Notes under the pieces: generated by a model
Database searches by the model: none
Seen by the model: the letters and a program-made list of their open reading frames with translations, nothing else
What the model was told of the DNA's origin: nothing
Shown here: positions 1 to 5,049 of the stretch, piece after piece
How positions within the stretch are numbered: the first letter of the stretch is position 1
How the letters are laid out: each line of letters opens with the position of its first letter
Program-made: the position numbers and the translations under genes
Assembly: GCA_032250585.1 (NCBI GenBank)
Contig: JAVVFH010000200.1
Location: forward strand, 1-6,422
DNA: 6,422 nt
From: JAVVFH01 sp032250585
GTDB taxonomy: Bacteria > Pseudomonadota > Gammaproteobacteria > Xanthomonadales > SZUA-36
Direction of reading: 5' to 3'

Positions 1-1
1 C

Positions 2-187
2 ACCGGTGCGGCCAGGGCCCAGTCCGATGTCATCGTGCAGCTGTCCAACAGCGACGACGGCTGGCCCTACAAGAAGTTCTACGACCCGCGCAAATACCTG
101 CGGCCTGGTGAGCAGGGCATCGTCGACCGGTTGCAGGAAGCTTTCGAGGATCTCGGTTCCATGGGCCGGTCCGTGGCCCGTTCATGA
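2..187 (+). CDS. fba: Probable class II fructose-bisphosphate aldolase, C-terminal fragment
   Basis: Only the last 61 residues are present, in the frame starting at base 2 and ending at TGA 185-187; the 5' part lies outside the window. The stretch KKFYDPRKYLRPGEQ followed by an amphipathic helix (RLQEAFEDLGSMGRSV) matches from memory the C-terminus of class II (zinc-dependent) fructose-1,6-bisphosphate aldolases. In those enzymes a KKxYDPRxxL segment precedes the final helix (E. coli FbaA: KKYYDPRVWL). The enzyme would cleave fructose 1,6-bisphosphate to DHAP and glyceraldehyde 3-phosphate in the cytosol. The zinc ligands and catalytic Asp lie upstream, so activity cannot be judged. The residues before KKFYDPR match less clearly, which leaves room for another member of the aldolase superfamily. 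It is 67 bp from metA and probably a separate transcription unit. Confidence 0.6.
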   Translation, partial: TGAARAQSDVIVQLSNSDDGWPYKKFYDPRKYLRPGEQGIVDRLQEAFEDLGSMGRSVARS

Positions 188-217
188 GGGCCCGCCGGTA
201 AGGGTCCCGCGGGTGGC

Positions 218-247
218 TTAACGGGCCAACAGCGCAGACTTTACACT
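218..247 (+). promoter_or_regulatory. Candidate sigma70-like promoter for metA operon
   Basis: TTAACG at 218-223 (4/6 to TTGACA) and TACACT at 242-247 (4/6 to TATAAT, with T1, A2 and T6 matching) are separated by 18 bp. The -10 ends 7 nt before the ATG at 255, so initiation would fall at or next to the start codon. This fits the lack of a Shine-Dalgarno. Weak boxes in a GC-rich genome can arise by chance, so this is tentative. Confidence 0.3.
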
Positions 248-254
248 TTCCCCG

Positions 255-1334
255 ATGCCACTGGTCGAACACTCCAAGCTGCCCACGTTTGCCCGCCTGC
301 GCGAGCACGGTCACGAAGTGCTGTCGCTGGACCGCGCTGTGCACCAGGACATCCGCGAACTGCACATCGGCTTTCTGAACATGATGCCTGACGCCGCGCT
401 GGAGGCGACCGAGCGACAGTTCATCCGGCTGGTCGGCGGCTGCAATCCCATCGCGCAGTTTTTCGTCTACCCGTTCTCGCTGCCGGGGCTGCAGCGCAGC
501 GCACAGACCCTGGACTACATCGAGCGCTATTACAGCCGTTTCGAAGACCTGCGCGAGCAGGGGCTGGATGCGCTGATCATCACCGGCGCGAACGTCGCGA
601 ACCCCAGGCTGGACCAGGAGGCGTTCTGGAATCCGCTGGTCGAGGTGGTCGAGTGGGCGCAGCACAACGTCGCCTCCATGCTGTGTTCCTGCCTGGCGAC
701 CCATGCCTTGCTCAAGCACTTCCACGGCATCGAGCGCCAGCCGCTGCCGGAAAAGCGCTGGGGCGTTTACAGCCACCGCATCTGCGAGCCGCGCCACCCC
801 CTGTTGCGCGAGATCAACACACGCTTTGATGCGCCGCATTCGCGTTACAACGACATTTCCCGGGCCCAGCTGGAGCAGGCCGGTCTGACCGTGCTGGCCG
901 AGAGCAAGGAAGGTGGCGTGCACATGGCAGTCAGCCCGGACCGCTTCCGCGTCGTTTACTTCCAGGGCCATCCGGAGTACGACTACAACAGCCTGTTGAA
1001 AGAGTACAAACGCGAGGTGTTGCGGTTCGTGAGCGGGGAGCTTGCTGAGCCGCCGCCATTCCCCGCGAACTATTTCTCCGTGCCGGCCGCCGGAGCGGCG
1101 CGGCGTTTCGTCGAGGAAGCGCTGCAGGCGCACCGCGCCGGCCGACCGCTGCCGGGCACGCTGGAGACCGAGGCCGGGCCGGAACTCGATAACACCTGGG
1201 GCGACACCGCCAAGGCGATTGTAAACAACTGGTTGGGGCTGGTTTACCAGTTGACCAACCTGGACCGCAGGCAGCAGTTCATGTCGGGCGTCGATCCCGA
1301 CGATCCACTGGCCTTCAACAGCGGGGGGCGCTGA
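255..1334 (+). CDS. metA: MetA-family homoserine O-acyltransferase (divergent subtype)
   Basis: 359 aa. It transfers an acyl group from acyl-CoA to the hydroxyl of L-homoserine, the committed step of methionine synthesis. Alignment by eye to E. coli MetA puts the acyl-thioester Cys142 at C146 (LCSCLATHAL). The His235/Glu237 pair falls at H239/E241 in GHPEYD. The homoserine-binding Lys163, Ser192 and Arg249 fall at K167 (PEKRWGVY), S196 (APHSRY) and R253. The site that governs acyl-CoA choice (E. coli G111; Glu in acetyl-specific enzymes) is A115. The E. coli KK pair at 46-47 is replaced by Asp-Ala, with two extra residues. The protein is about 50 aa longer than E. coli MetA (309 aa), through an insertion around 280-310 and a C-terminal tail. 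The ATG is fixed by an in-frame TAA at 219-221 and by N-terminal alignment (MP...LP...LRE); no Shine-Dalgarno is visible. metY follows after 29 bp. The donor, acetyl- or succinyl-CoA, is not settled by sequence; metY favours acetyl. Confidence 0.88.
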   Translation: MPLVEHSKLPTFARLREHGHEVLSLDRAVHQDIRELHIGFLNMMPDAALEATERQFIRLVGGCNPIAQFFVYPFSLPGLQRSAQTLDYIERYYSRFEDLREQGLDALIITGANVANPRLDQEAFWNPLVEVVEWAQHNVASMLCSCLATHALLKHFHGIERQPLPEKRWGVYSHRICEPRHPLLREINTRFDAPHSRYNDISRAQLEQAGLTVLAESKEGGVHMAVSPDRFRVVYFQGHPEYDYNSLLKEYKREVLRFVSGELAEPPPFPANYFSVPAAGAARRFVEEALQAHRAGRPLPGTLETEAGPELDNTWGDTAKAIVNNWLGLVYQLTNLDRRQQFMSGVDPDDPLAFNSGGR

Positions 1335-1363
1335 GCGCCACCGCCGCGAACAAGGAAATCCCA

Positions 1364-2638
1364 ATGAAAGACCAGACCCTCGCCATTCACGCAGGTTTCA
1401 AGTCCGACCCCGTTACCAAGTCCGTATCGGTGCCGATCTACCAGACCGTCGCCTACGAATTCGACAACGCCCAGCACGGCGCGGACCTGTTCAACCTGGA
1501 GGTCGAAGGCAACATCTACACGCGCATCATGAACCCGACTACCGCCGTACTCGAGCAGCGCTGTGCCGAACTCGAAGGTGGCATTGCCGGGCTGGGCCTG
1601 AGCGCAGGCAGCGCGGCGGTCAACTACTCGATCTTGAACATCGCCGAGCAGGGCAACAACGTCGTTACCGTGCCCCAACTTTACGGCGGAACCTATACGT
1701 TGTTCAGGCACATGCTGCCCCGGCAGGGCATCGACGTGCGCTTTGCGACGGACGACAGCGTCGATGCGATGGCAAGGCGGATCGACGGCAAAACGACGGC
1801 GGTCTTTTGCGAGTCGATCGGCAACCCGGCCGGTAACATCGTGGATCTGGAGGCGCTGGCCGACATGGCCCATGCCCATGGTGTACCGCTGATCGTCGAC
1901 AACACCGTGGCCACGCCCGCGCTGATCAAACCGATCGAATGGGGCGCCGATGTCGTGGTCGAATCGCTGACCAAGTACATGGGCGGGCACGGCAATTCGC
2001 TGGGCGGTATGATTGTCGACGGTGGCGAATTTCCCTGGACGGATTACCCCAAAAAGTTTCACATGCTGAACGAACCGGAGGCGTCGTACCACGGTGTGGT
2101 CTATACCGAGGCGCTGGGTGCGGCCGCCTACATTGGCCGCGTGCGCACCGTGGCCTTGCGCAACACCGGCTCGACACTGAGCCCGATGAACGCTTTTTTG
2201 ATCCTGCAGGGCATGGAAACTTTGCCGCTGCGGATGGAGCGGCACTGCGACAACGCCATGGCCGTGGCCGGATACCTGCAGGATCATGAGCGCGTGTCCT
2301 GGGTGAATTACGCGGGGCTGCCCGACTCGCCCTACCATTCATTGGCGCAAAAATATGCCGGCGGGCGCCCCTCGGCGCTGCTGACCTTCGGCATCGCGGG
2401 CGGTTTCGATGCCGGCGTGAAGTTCTACGACGCGCTGCAGCTGTTCCTGCGCCTGGTCAATATCGGTGACGTCAAGTCGCTGGCAGCTCATCCGGCATCC
2501 ACCACGCACCGACAACTGTCGGCAGCGGAACTGGAGTCCGCCGGCGTGACCCCGGACATGATTCGCCTGTGTGTCGGCATCGAGGACATCGACGACATCA
2601 TCGCGGATCTCGACCAGGCGCTGGCGGCGTCCGGCTGA
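1364..2638 (+). CDS. metY: O-acetylhomoserine sulfhydrylase (PLP-dependent, MetY type)
   Basis: 424 aa, normal for MetY. A cytosolic PLP enzyme of the Cys/Met metabolism family, it replaces the acyl group of O-acetylhomoserine with sulfide to give homocysteine. Visible signatures: the YTRIMNPT motif at 52-59 (Tyr/Arg contacting the PLP phosphate of the neighbouring subunit); the cofactor-stacking region around LYGGTYTLF (107-115); D179 in VDNT for the pyridine nitrogen; and SLTKYMGGHGNSLGG with K204 as the Schiff-base lysine. NTGSTLSPMNAF (267-278) and HPASTTHRQL (376-385) line the substrate pocket. YTRIMNPT and the length point to MetY rather than MetZ or MetB. AAGGAA at 1352-1357 lies 6 nt before the ATG and supports the start. 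It follows the metA-like gene by 29 bp, in a direct-sulfhydrylation pair. Some activity on O-succinylhomoserine or O-acetylserine cannot be excluded. Confidence 0.93.
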   Translation: MKDQTLAIHAGFKSDPVTKSVSVPIYQTVAYEFDNAQHGADLFNLEVEGNIYTRIMNPTTAVLEQRCAELEGGIAGLGLSAGSAAVNYSILNIAEQGNNVVTVPQLYGGTYTLFRHMLPRQGIDVRFATDDSVDAMARRIDGKTTAVFCESIGNPAGNIVDLEALADMAHAHGVPLIVDNTVATPALIKPIEWGADVVVESLTKYMGGHGNSLGGMIVDGGEFPWTDYPKKFHMLNEPEASYHGVVYTEALGAAAYIGRVRTVALRNTGSTLSPMNAFLILQGMETLPLRMERHCDNAMAVAGYLQDHERVSWVNYAGLPDSPYHSLAQKYAGGRPSALLTFGIAGGFDAGVKFYDALQLFLRLVNIGDVKSLAAHPASTTHRQLSAAELESAGVTPDMIRLCVGIEDIDDIIADLDQALAASG

Positions 2639-2656
2639 GCTCGCGAGCGAAGCACC

Positions 2657-3304
2657 TTGAACTCGTTTTACTACTTCAACGGCTTCAATGCCGCGATCCC
2701 GGAGGACTATTCCGGCAGCCCGAAAGTCGTCGCCGCAGCCAATTACGCGCGGCACAACGGTTTCCGTTTCCGGCCGGTGTCGGTGAATTACCGGGCGATC
2801 GATGAGCATGTGGAGCGGATTCTCGACGATGCGCTGCAGGCCGGGGAGCAGGTGGTCTTCTGCGGCTCCTCGCTGGGTGGCTGGCTGGCGCGCATCATGC
2901 AACTGCTACTGGCCGCAGCCCGGCCTGGCAGGGACGTGCGTGCGATTGGCTGGAACCCGGCCTTCGATCTGCACGCGCATGGCCATATGCTGCTCGGCCC
3001 GCAGGTCAACCAGGTTACCTGCGAGGCATACGAGTGGACACCCGCGCAGACCGCGCGGCTGCAGGCGCTGGAGTCGCGGGTGGATTACGACGCCGCCCTG
3101 CCTTTTTATGTCTATGTCGATCGCGCAGACGAAGTCATCGACTGGCAAGCCAGCGCCGAACGGCATCGGCCGATCGCACGTTTTTTGGCGTTCGAAGGCG
3201 GCAGCCACAGCTTCGAGCACTTCGACGCCGCGCTGGCGGATTTCGGGCAGCAGATCGAGCGCTCGGGCGGGGACAGCTCCGGCGGCCGGGGCAGACGAGC
3301 TTGA
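2657..3304 (+). CDS. YqiA/UPF0227-family alpha/beta hydrolase (putative esterase), TTG start
   Basis: 215 aa, close to E. coli YqiA (about 193 aa) with a short polar tail. It aligns along its length: FYYFNGFN (4-11) for the first strand and HGFN turn, GSSLGGW (70-76) as the nucleophile elbow with S72, and NPAF (100-103). ADEVID (157-162) supplies the probable acid D158, and GGSHSF (181-186) the catalytic H184. YqiA proteins are esterases on short acyl or thioester substrates; the natural substrate is unclear. The N-terminal HG of YqiA is NG here. The first strand begins at residue 4, and the only start between the metY stop and that strand is TTG at 2657, so TTG is the likely start. The Shine-Dalgarno is weak. 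The gene shares metY's frame, separated by the TGA at 2636-2638 and six sense codons, and probably relies on translation of metY. Any role in methionine metabolism is guesswork. Confidence 0.82.
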   Translation: MNSFYYFNGFNAAIPEDYSGSPKVVAAANYARHNGFRFRPVSVNYRAIDEHVERILDDALQAGEQVVFCGSSLGGWLARIMQLLLAAARPGRDVRAIGWNPAFDLHAHGHMLLGPQVNQVTCEAYEWTPAQTARLQALESRVDYDAALPFYVYVDRADEVIDWQASAERHRPIARFLAFEGGSHSFEHFDAALADFGQQIERSGGDSSGGRGRRA

Positions 3305-3334
3305 CATTCACGCTTCGATTGCAGGCGGGCGGGA

Positions 3335-3392
3335 TAGTGTACCCCGCCGCTATTGCTGTAACATGTCACAGCAATAGCGGCGGGGTACACTA
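3335..3392. repeat. 58-bp near-perfect palindrome (25-bp perfect arms)
   Basis: Bases 3335-3359 are the exact reverse complement of 3368-3392: 25 of 25 pairs. The 8-nt centre (AACATGTC) itself holds the palindrome ACATGT at 3361-3366, so across all 58 bp only the 3360/3367 pair mismatches. The arms carry a GC-rich block (CCCCGCCGC) between mixed flanks. Symmetry stops abruptly at 3334/3393. It starts 31 bp after the yqiA-like stop and ends 26 bp before the bactofilin ATG. No T-run follows either arm, so it is not a standard intrinsic terminator. In RNA it would form a very stable hairpin; in DNA it could extrude as a cruciform or bind a dimeric protein. I see no second copy in this window. 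Confidence 0.95.
3363..3391 (+). promoter_or_regulatory. Candidate promoter for bactofilin gene, inside the palindrome
   Basis: ATGTCA at 3363-3368 (4/6 to TTGACA) and TACACT at 3386-3391 (4/6 to TATAAT, T1, A2 and T6 present) are spaced by 17 bp, giving a start near 3398. Because the region is palindromic, the minus strand carries the mirror set: TACACT at 3341-3336 and ATGTTA at 3364-3359. The same TACACT hexamer appears before metA. Moderate matches only. Confidence 0.35.
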
Positions 3393-3418
3393 GTTGATAC
3401 GATGTCAGGCCCCGTCTG

Positions 3419-3985
3419 ATGAAGCATACGACCATGGCCATGTTCGATAAACACAAGAGCACCAAGCAAACTCCCGAGCGCGTGCAGGAAAACGCTGTTG
3501 CGCCGCAAGCCTCCCAACCTGCCGCTCCGCCGGCCGCAGCCGGCCACAAGGCCGCGATGATCGGCCAGGGAGTCGAAATTTCAGGCGACGTCCGCGCCAA
3601 CACCAATCTGCGTGTCGAAGGCAAACTCGATGGCCACGTCATCCAGAGTTCGCAGGACGTGGAAATCGGTGAATCCGGCACCGTCAACGCCAACATCGAG
3701 GCGCGCAACATCAAGGTGGCCGGCGAGGTGAACGGCGACCTCAGCGGCAGCGAAAAAGTGGTCATCGCGGCGAGCGGCCGGGTGCAGGGCAACGTCGTGG
3801 CCCCGCGAGTCCAGCTCGAAGACGGCGCCCTGTTCCGCGGCAGCATAGAGATGAACCCTGCGGAGCCGGCCGCTGCGTCGAAGCCGGCGGCTGTGACGCC
3901 ATCCTCCGGCGGCAAGGACGAAGGTCATTCCAAGGGTGCTGACCGTGAACGGAAGGATCCCGGCCTGAGCCTGAAGAGCGGTTGA
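3419..3985 (+). CDS. Bactofilin (polymer-forming cytoskeletal protein)
   Basis: 188 aa from the first ATG. Bactofilins polymerise without nucleotide into filaments, often membrane-associated, that scaffold cell-wall or polarity proteins. The core spans about residues 46-146 and shows the alternating hydrophobic/polar pattern of a right-handed beta-helix. It begins with IGQGVEISGDVRANTNLRVE, continues with DVEIGESGTVNANIEARNI and AGEVNGDLSGSEKVVI, and ends at ALFRGSIEM. It is flanked by a low-complexity Gln/Pro/Ala N-terminal arm (about 17-45) and a charged, disordered C-terminal tail (about 147-188), the usual bactofilin layout. No transmembrane helix is visible. The start is uncertain: ATG 3419, 3434 and 3440 are all in frame and none has a good Shine-Dalgarno. 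Many bactofilins begin MFxK, so 3440 (MFDKHK) may be the true start. It is preceded by the palindrome and followed by a methyltransferase-like gene 70 bp on. Confidence 0.9.
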   Translation: MKHTTMAMFDKHKSTKQTPERVQENAVAPQASQPAAPPAAAGHKAAMIGQGVEISGDVRANTNLRVEGKLDGHVIQSSQDVEIGESGTVNANIEARNIKVAGEVNGDLSGSEKVVIAASGRVQGNVVAPRVQLEDGALFRGSIEMNPAEPAAASKPAAVTPSSGGKDEGHSKGADRERKDPGLSLKSG

Positions 3986-4034
3986 GTCGGATCGCCGGGG
4001 CTTACCCGTGTCGTCGCCGGACCCCGGTGCCGAC
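3986..4034 (+). other. Imperfect stem-loop between bactofilin and next gene
   Basis: GTCGG (3986-3990) pairs with CCGAC (4030-4034), and CCGGGG (3995-4000) pairs with CCCCGG (4022-4027). A small internal loop separates the two stems, and the apical loop is 21 nt. It begins right after the bactofilin stop and lacks a following T-run. It may be an mRNA processing or stability element, or chance pairing in GC-rich DNA. Confidence 0.35.
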
Positions 4035-4055
4035 CCCCGGCCGTGAAGGAGCGTC

Positions 4056-4718
4056 ATGAGCTCCGTTGCCAAGCACATACGGGAGGAGCCGGTTCCCAGG
4101 AGGCCGGGGTTTGTGCTGGGGCATCAGCACAGCAAACTGTTGCCGTCCCTGTTTCAATGGCTCGACGTCGGGCAGCGCCTGAATGTGCTGAACATCGGCC
4201 CGGCCCTGCCCGAAACCGTCGATTTTTTTGCCGACGCCAAATGCAGGCTGCATTTCAGCGATCTGTTCGGTGAGCGCTTCGTGCGCGAGGAGCAGCAGTC
4301 CTGGTCCGAAGCCGAACTGCGGAACGCTTTCGAAGACTGCCTGAGTTTTCCCGCGGGCACCCGCCTGGACCTGTGTTTTTTCTGGGATTTCCTGTGTTAT
4401 CTGGACGATGCGGCCCTGCGGGCATTCGATGCGGCGCTGCGGCCCTGGCTGCATGCCGGGACGCGGGCACACGGTTTCGGGGTGCATCATATGGCGATAC
4501 GCCTGGAAAATCGCCATTACGGGATCGTCCGCTCCGATACGCTGAGCCTCCGGGAGCGCCGTTTTGCCGCGATGACTCAGCATCCGCACTCGCAGGGGGA
4601 GATGCAGGATTTGTTCGGCGGCTTCCATTTCGAGCGCGGAGTGCTGCTCGCTGACGGCAAGCTCGAATTGCTGATGAAATCGGCCTCCCGGCCGGACATC
4701 GGGACCGCAGCGCGGTGA
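4056..4718 (+). CDS. Uncharacterised protein with degenerate methyltransferase-like fold
   Basis: 220 aa; I do not recognise a named family. The pattern resembles a class I SAM-dependent methyltransferase. RLNVLNIGPALPETVDFF (41-58) looks like strand 1 and motif I, but with IGPALP instead of the Gly-rich GxGxG. RLHFSDLF (64-71) ends in an acid (D69) where the ribose-binding residue sits. RLDLCFFWDFLCYLDD (103-118) resembles motif IV and the following helix. RAHGFGVHH (137-145) would be strand 5, and HFERGVLLADGKLELLMKS (191-209) the terminal beta-hairpin. With motif I weakened it may bind SAM poorly, or act as a structural or regulatory protein. No signal peptide or membrane helix. The start is well supported: AAGGAG at 4046-4051, 4 nt before ATG. 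It lies 70 bp after the bactofilin on the same strand, so co-transcription is likely. Confidence 0.75.
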   Translation: MSSVAKHIREEPVPRRPGFVLGHQHSKLLPSLFQWLDVGQRLNVLNIGPALPETVDFFADAKCRLHFSDLFGERFVREEQQSWSEAELRNAFEDCLSFPAGTRLDLCFFWDFLCYLDDAALRAFDAALRPWLHAGTRAHGFGVHHMAIRLENRHYGIVRSDTLSLRERRFAAMTQHPHSQGEMQDLFGGFHFERGVLLADGKLELLMKSASRPDIGTAAR

Positions 4719-4723
4719 TCCAA

Positions 4724-4752
4724 TTGACATTTTCTTTCATTTATATTACAAG
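4724..4752 (+). promoter_or_regulatory. Candidate sigma70 promoter in AT-rich island
   Basis: A perfect TTGACA at 4724-4729 is followed after 17 bp by TACAAG at 4747-4752 (4/6 to TATAAT, final T missing). TATATT at 4742-4747 is a better hexamer but only 12 bp away. The surrounding 4720-4765 is sharply AT-rich compared with the rest of the window, as expected for a promoter. It begins 6 bp after the preceding stop and would drive the leader and small ORF at 4864. Confidence 0.45.
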
Positions 4753-4863
4753 CAACTAAATTAAAGCGACCCGTGAGCGCGGCCATGGAAGGGCCGTTAA
4801 AAACAAATCAGGGACGATTCACATATCCCCCGTTAAACCGGGGACCGGAAAACAGGTAACGGT
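4753..4863 (+). other. Structured leader upstream of the 58-aa ORF
   Basis: Non-coding as far as I can see. It contains two short hairpins: CGGCC/GGCCG (4780-4784 with 4792-4796, 7-nt loop) and CCCCG/CGGGG (4828-4832 with 4839-4843, 6-nt loop). The octamer CCGTTAAA occurs twice, at 4794-4801 and 4830-4837, each overlapping a hairpin. No T-run follows either hairpin, so these are not terminators. It could be a 5' UTR with regulatory structure or part of a small RNA. Confidence 0.35.
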
Positions 4864-5040
4864 ATGGAATCATCCCGCAGGTACTTGCTCCAGGCAGAGA
4901 TCGAATTCTGGCACGAAATGCTGAAGCTGAACCGTTCGCGATTGACTTCGGATGCGGAAAAAGAAATGCGCAATTATCTGAAAAAAGCGATGCGCGATTT
5001 CAACACCCGGGCAGACCACAAGCAGCCCACAGCCGCCTGA
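4864..5040 (+). CDS. Small hypothetical protein, 58 aa, helical and charged
   Basis: ATG 4864 to TGA 5038-5040, 58 residues starting MESSRRYLLQAEIEFWHEML. I do not recognise a family. It is rich in Glu, Lys, Arg and Leu with regularly spaced hydrophobics (YLL, IEF, ML, L, YL, M, F). It reads as one or two amphipathic helices, for example a helical hairpin or dimeric coiled-coil, with a polar tail ending HKQPTAA. No signal peptide or membrane helix. Codon use (CTG, CGC, GAT/GAA, ATC) fits neighbouring genes. The ribosome site is modest: AGGTAA about 6 nt before the ATG. It lies downstream of its own AT-rich promoter-like region and ends 9 bp before the convergent antiporter stop. Candidate roles include a small regulator or adaptor, but nothing shows which. 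Confidence 0.6.
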   Translation: MESSRRYLLQAEIEFWHEMLKLNRSRLTSDAEKEMRNYLKKAMRDFNTRADHKQPTAA

Positions 5041-5049
5041 AAGAGCGGT

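Noticed and set aside
175..227. Inverted repeat GGCCCGTT (175-182) / AACGGGCC (220-227) as a terminator for the aldolase gene
   Set aside because: The 37-nt loop is long, the left arm lies inside the coding region and no T-run follows. Probably chance, though it could be a weak factor-independent structure.
188..254. SAM or other methionine-related riboswitch before metA
   Set aside because: The gap is only 67 bp, and I see none of the conserved SAM riboswitch core or a multi-helix junction.
30..1364. Long minus-strand ORF (444 codons) antisense to metA
   Set aside because: Shadow of a GC-rich gene: the plus-strand frame has a full MetA family match, while the antisense translation has no recognisable domain.
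1244..2338. Long minus-strand ORF (364 codons) antisense to metY
   Set aside because: The antisense product is rich in His, Gln and Arg with no family resemblance; MetY on the plus strand is unambiguous.
3301..3329. TTGACA at 3301-3306 as a -35 element
   Set aside because: The -10 position at 17 bp is GGCGGG and no acceptable hexamer lies at 15-19 bp; the TGA within it is the hydrolase stop.
3112..3915. Minus-strand ORF (267 codons) running across the palindrome
   Set aside because: It overlaps two confident plus-strand genes and is open only because of composition; it shows no domain pattern.
4002..4730. Minus-strand ORF (242 codons) opposite the methyltransferase-like gene
   Set aside because: The plus-strand frame has a strong AAGGAG ribosome site and a sensible alternation of strands and helices; the minus frame has neither.
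4911..4925. Sigma54-like TGGCAC...TGC element inside the small ORF
   Set aside because: Spacing between the two halves is off by one, the second half is a poor match, and it lies within coding sequence.
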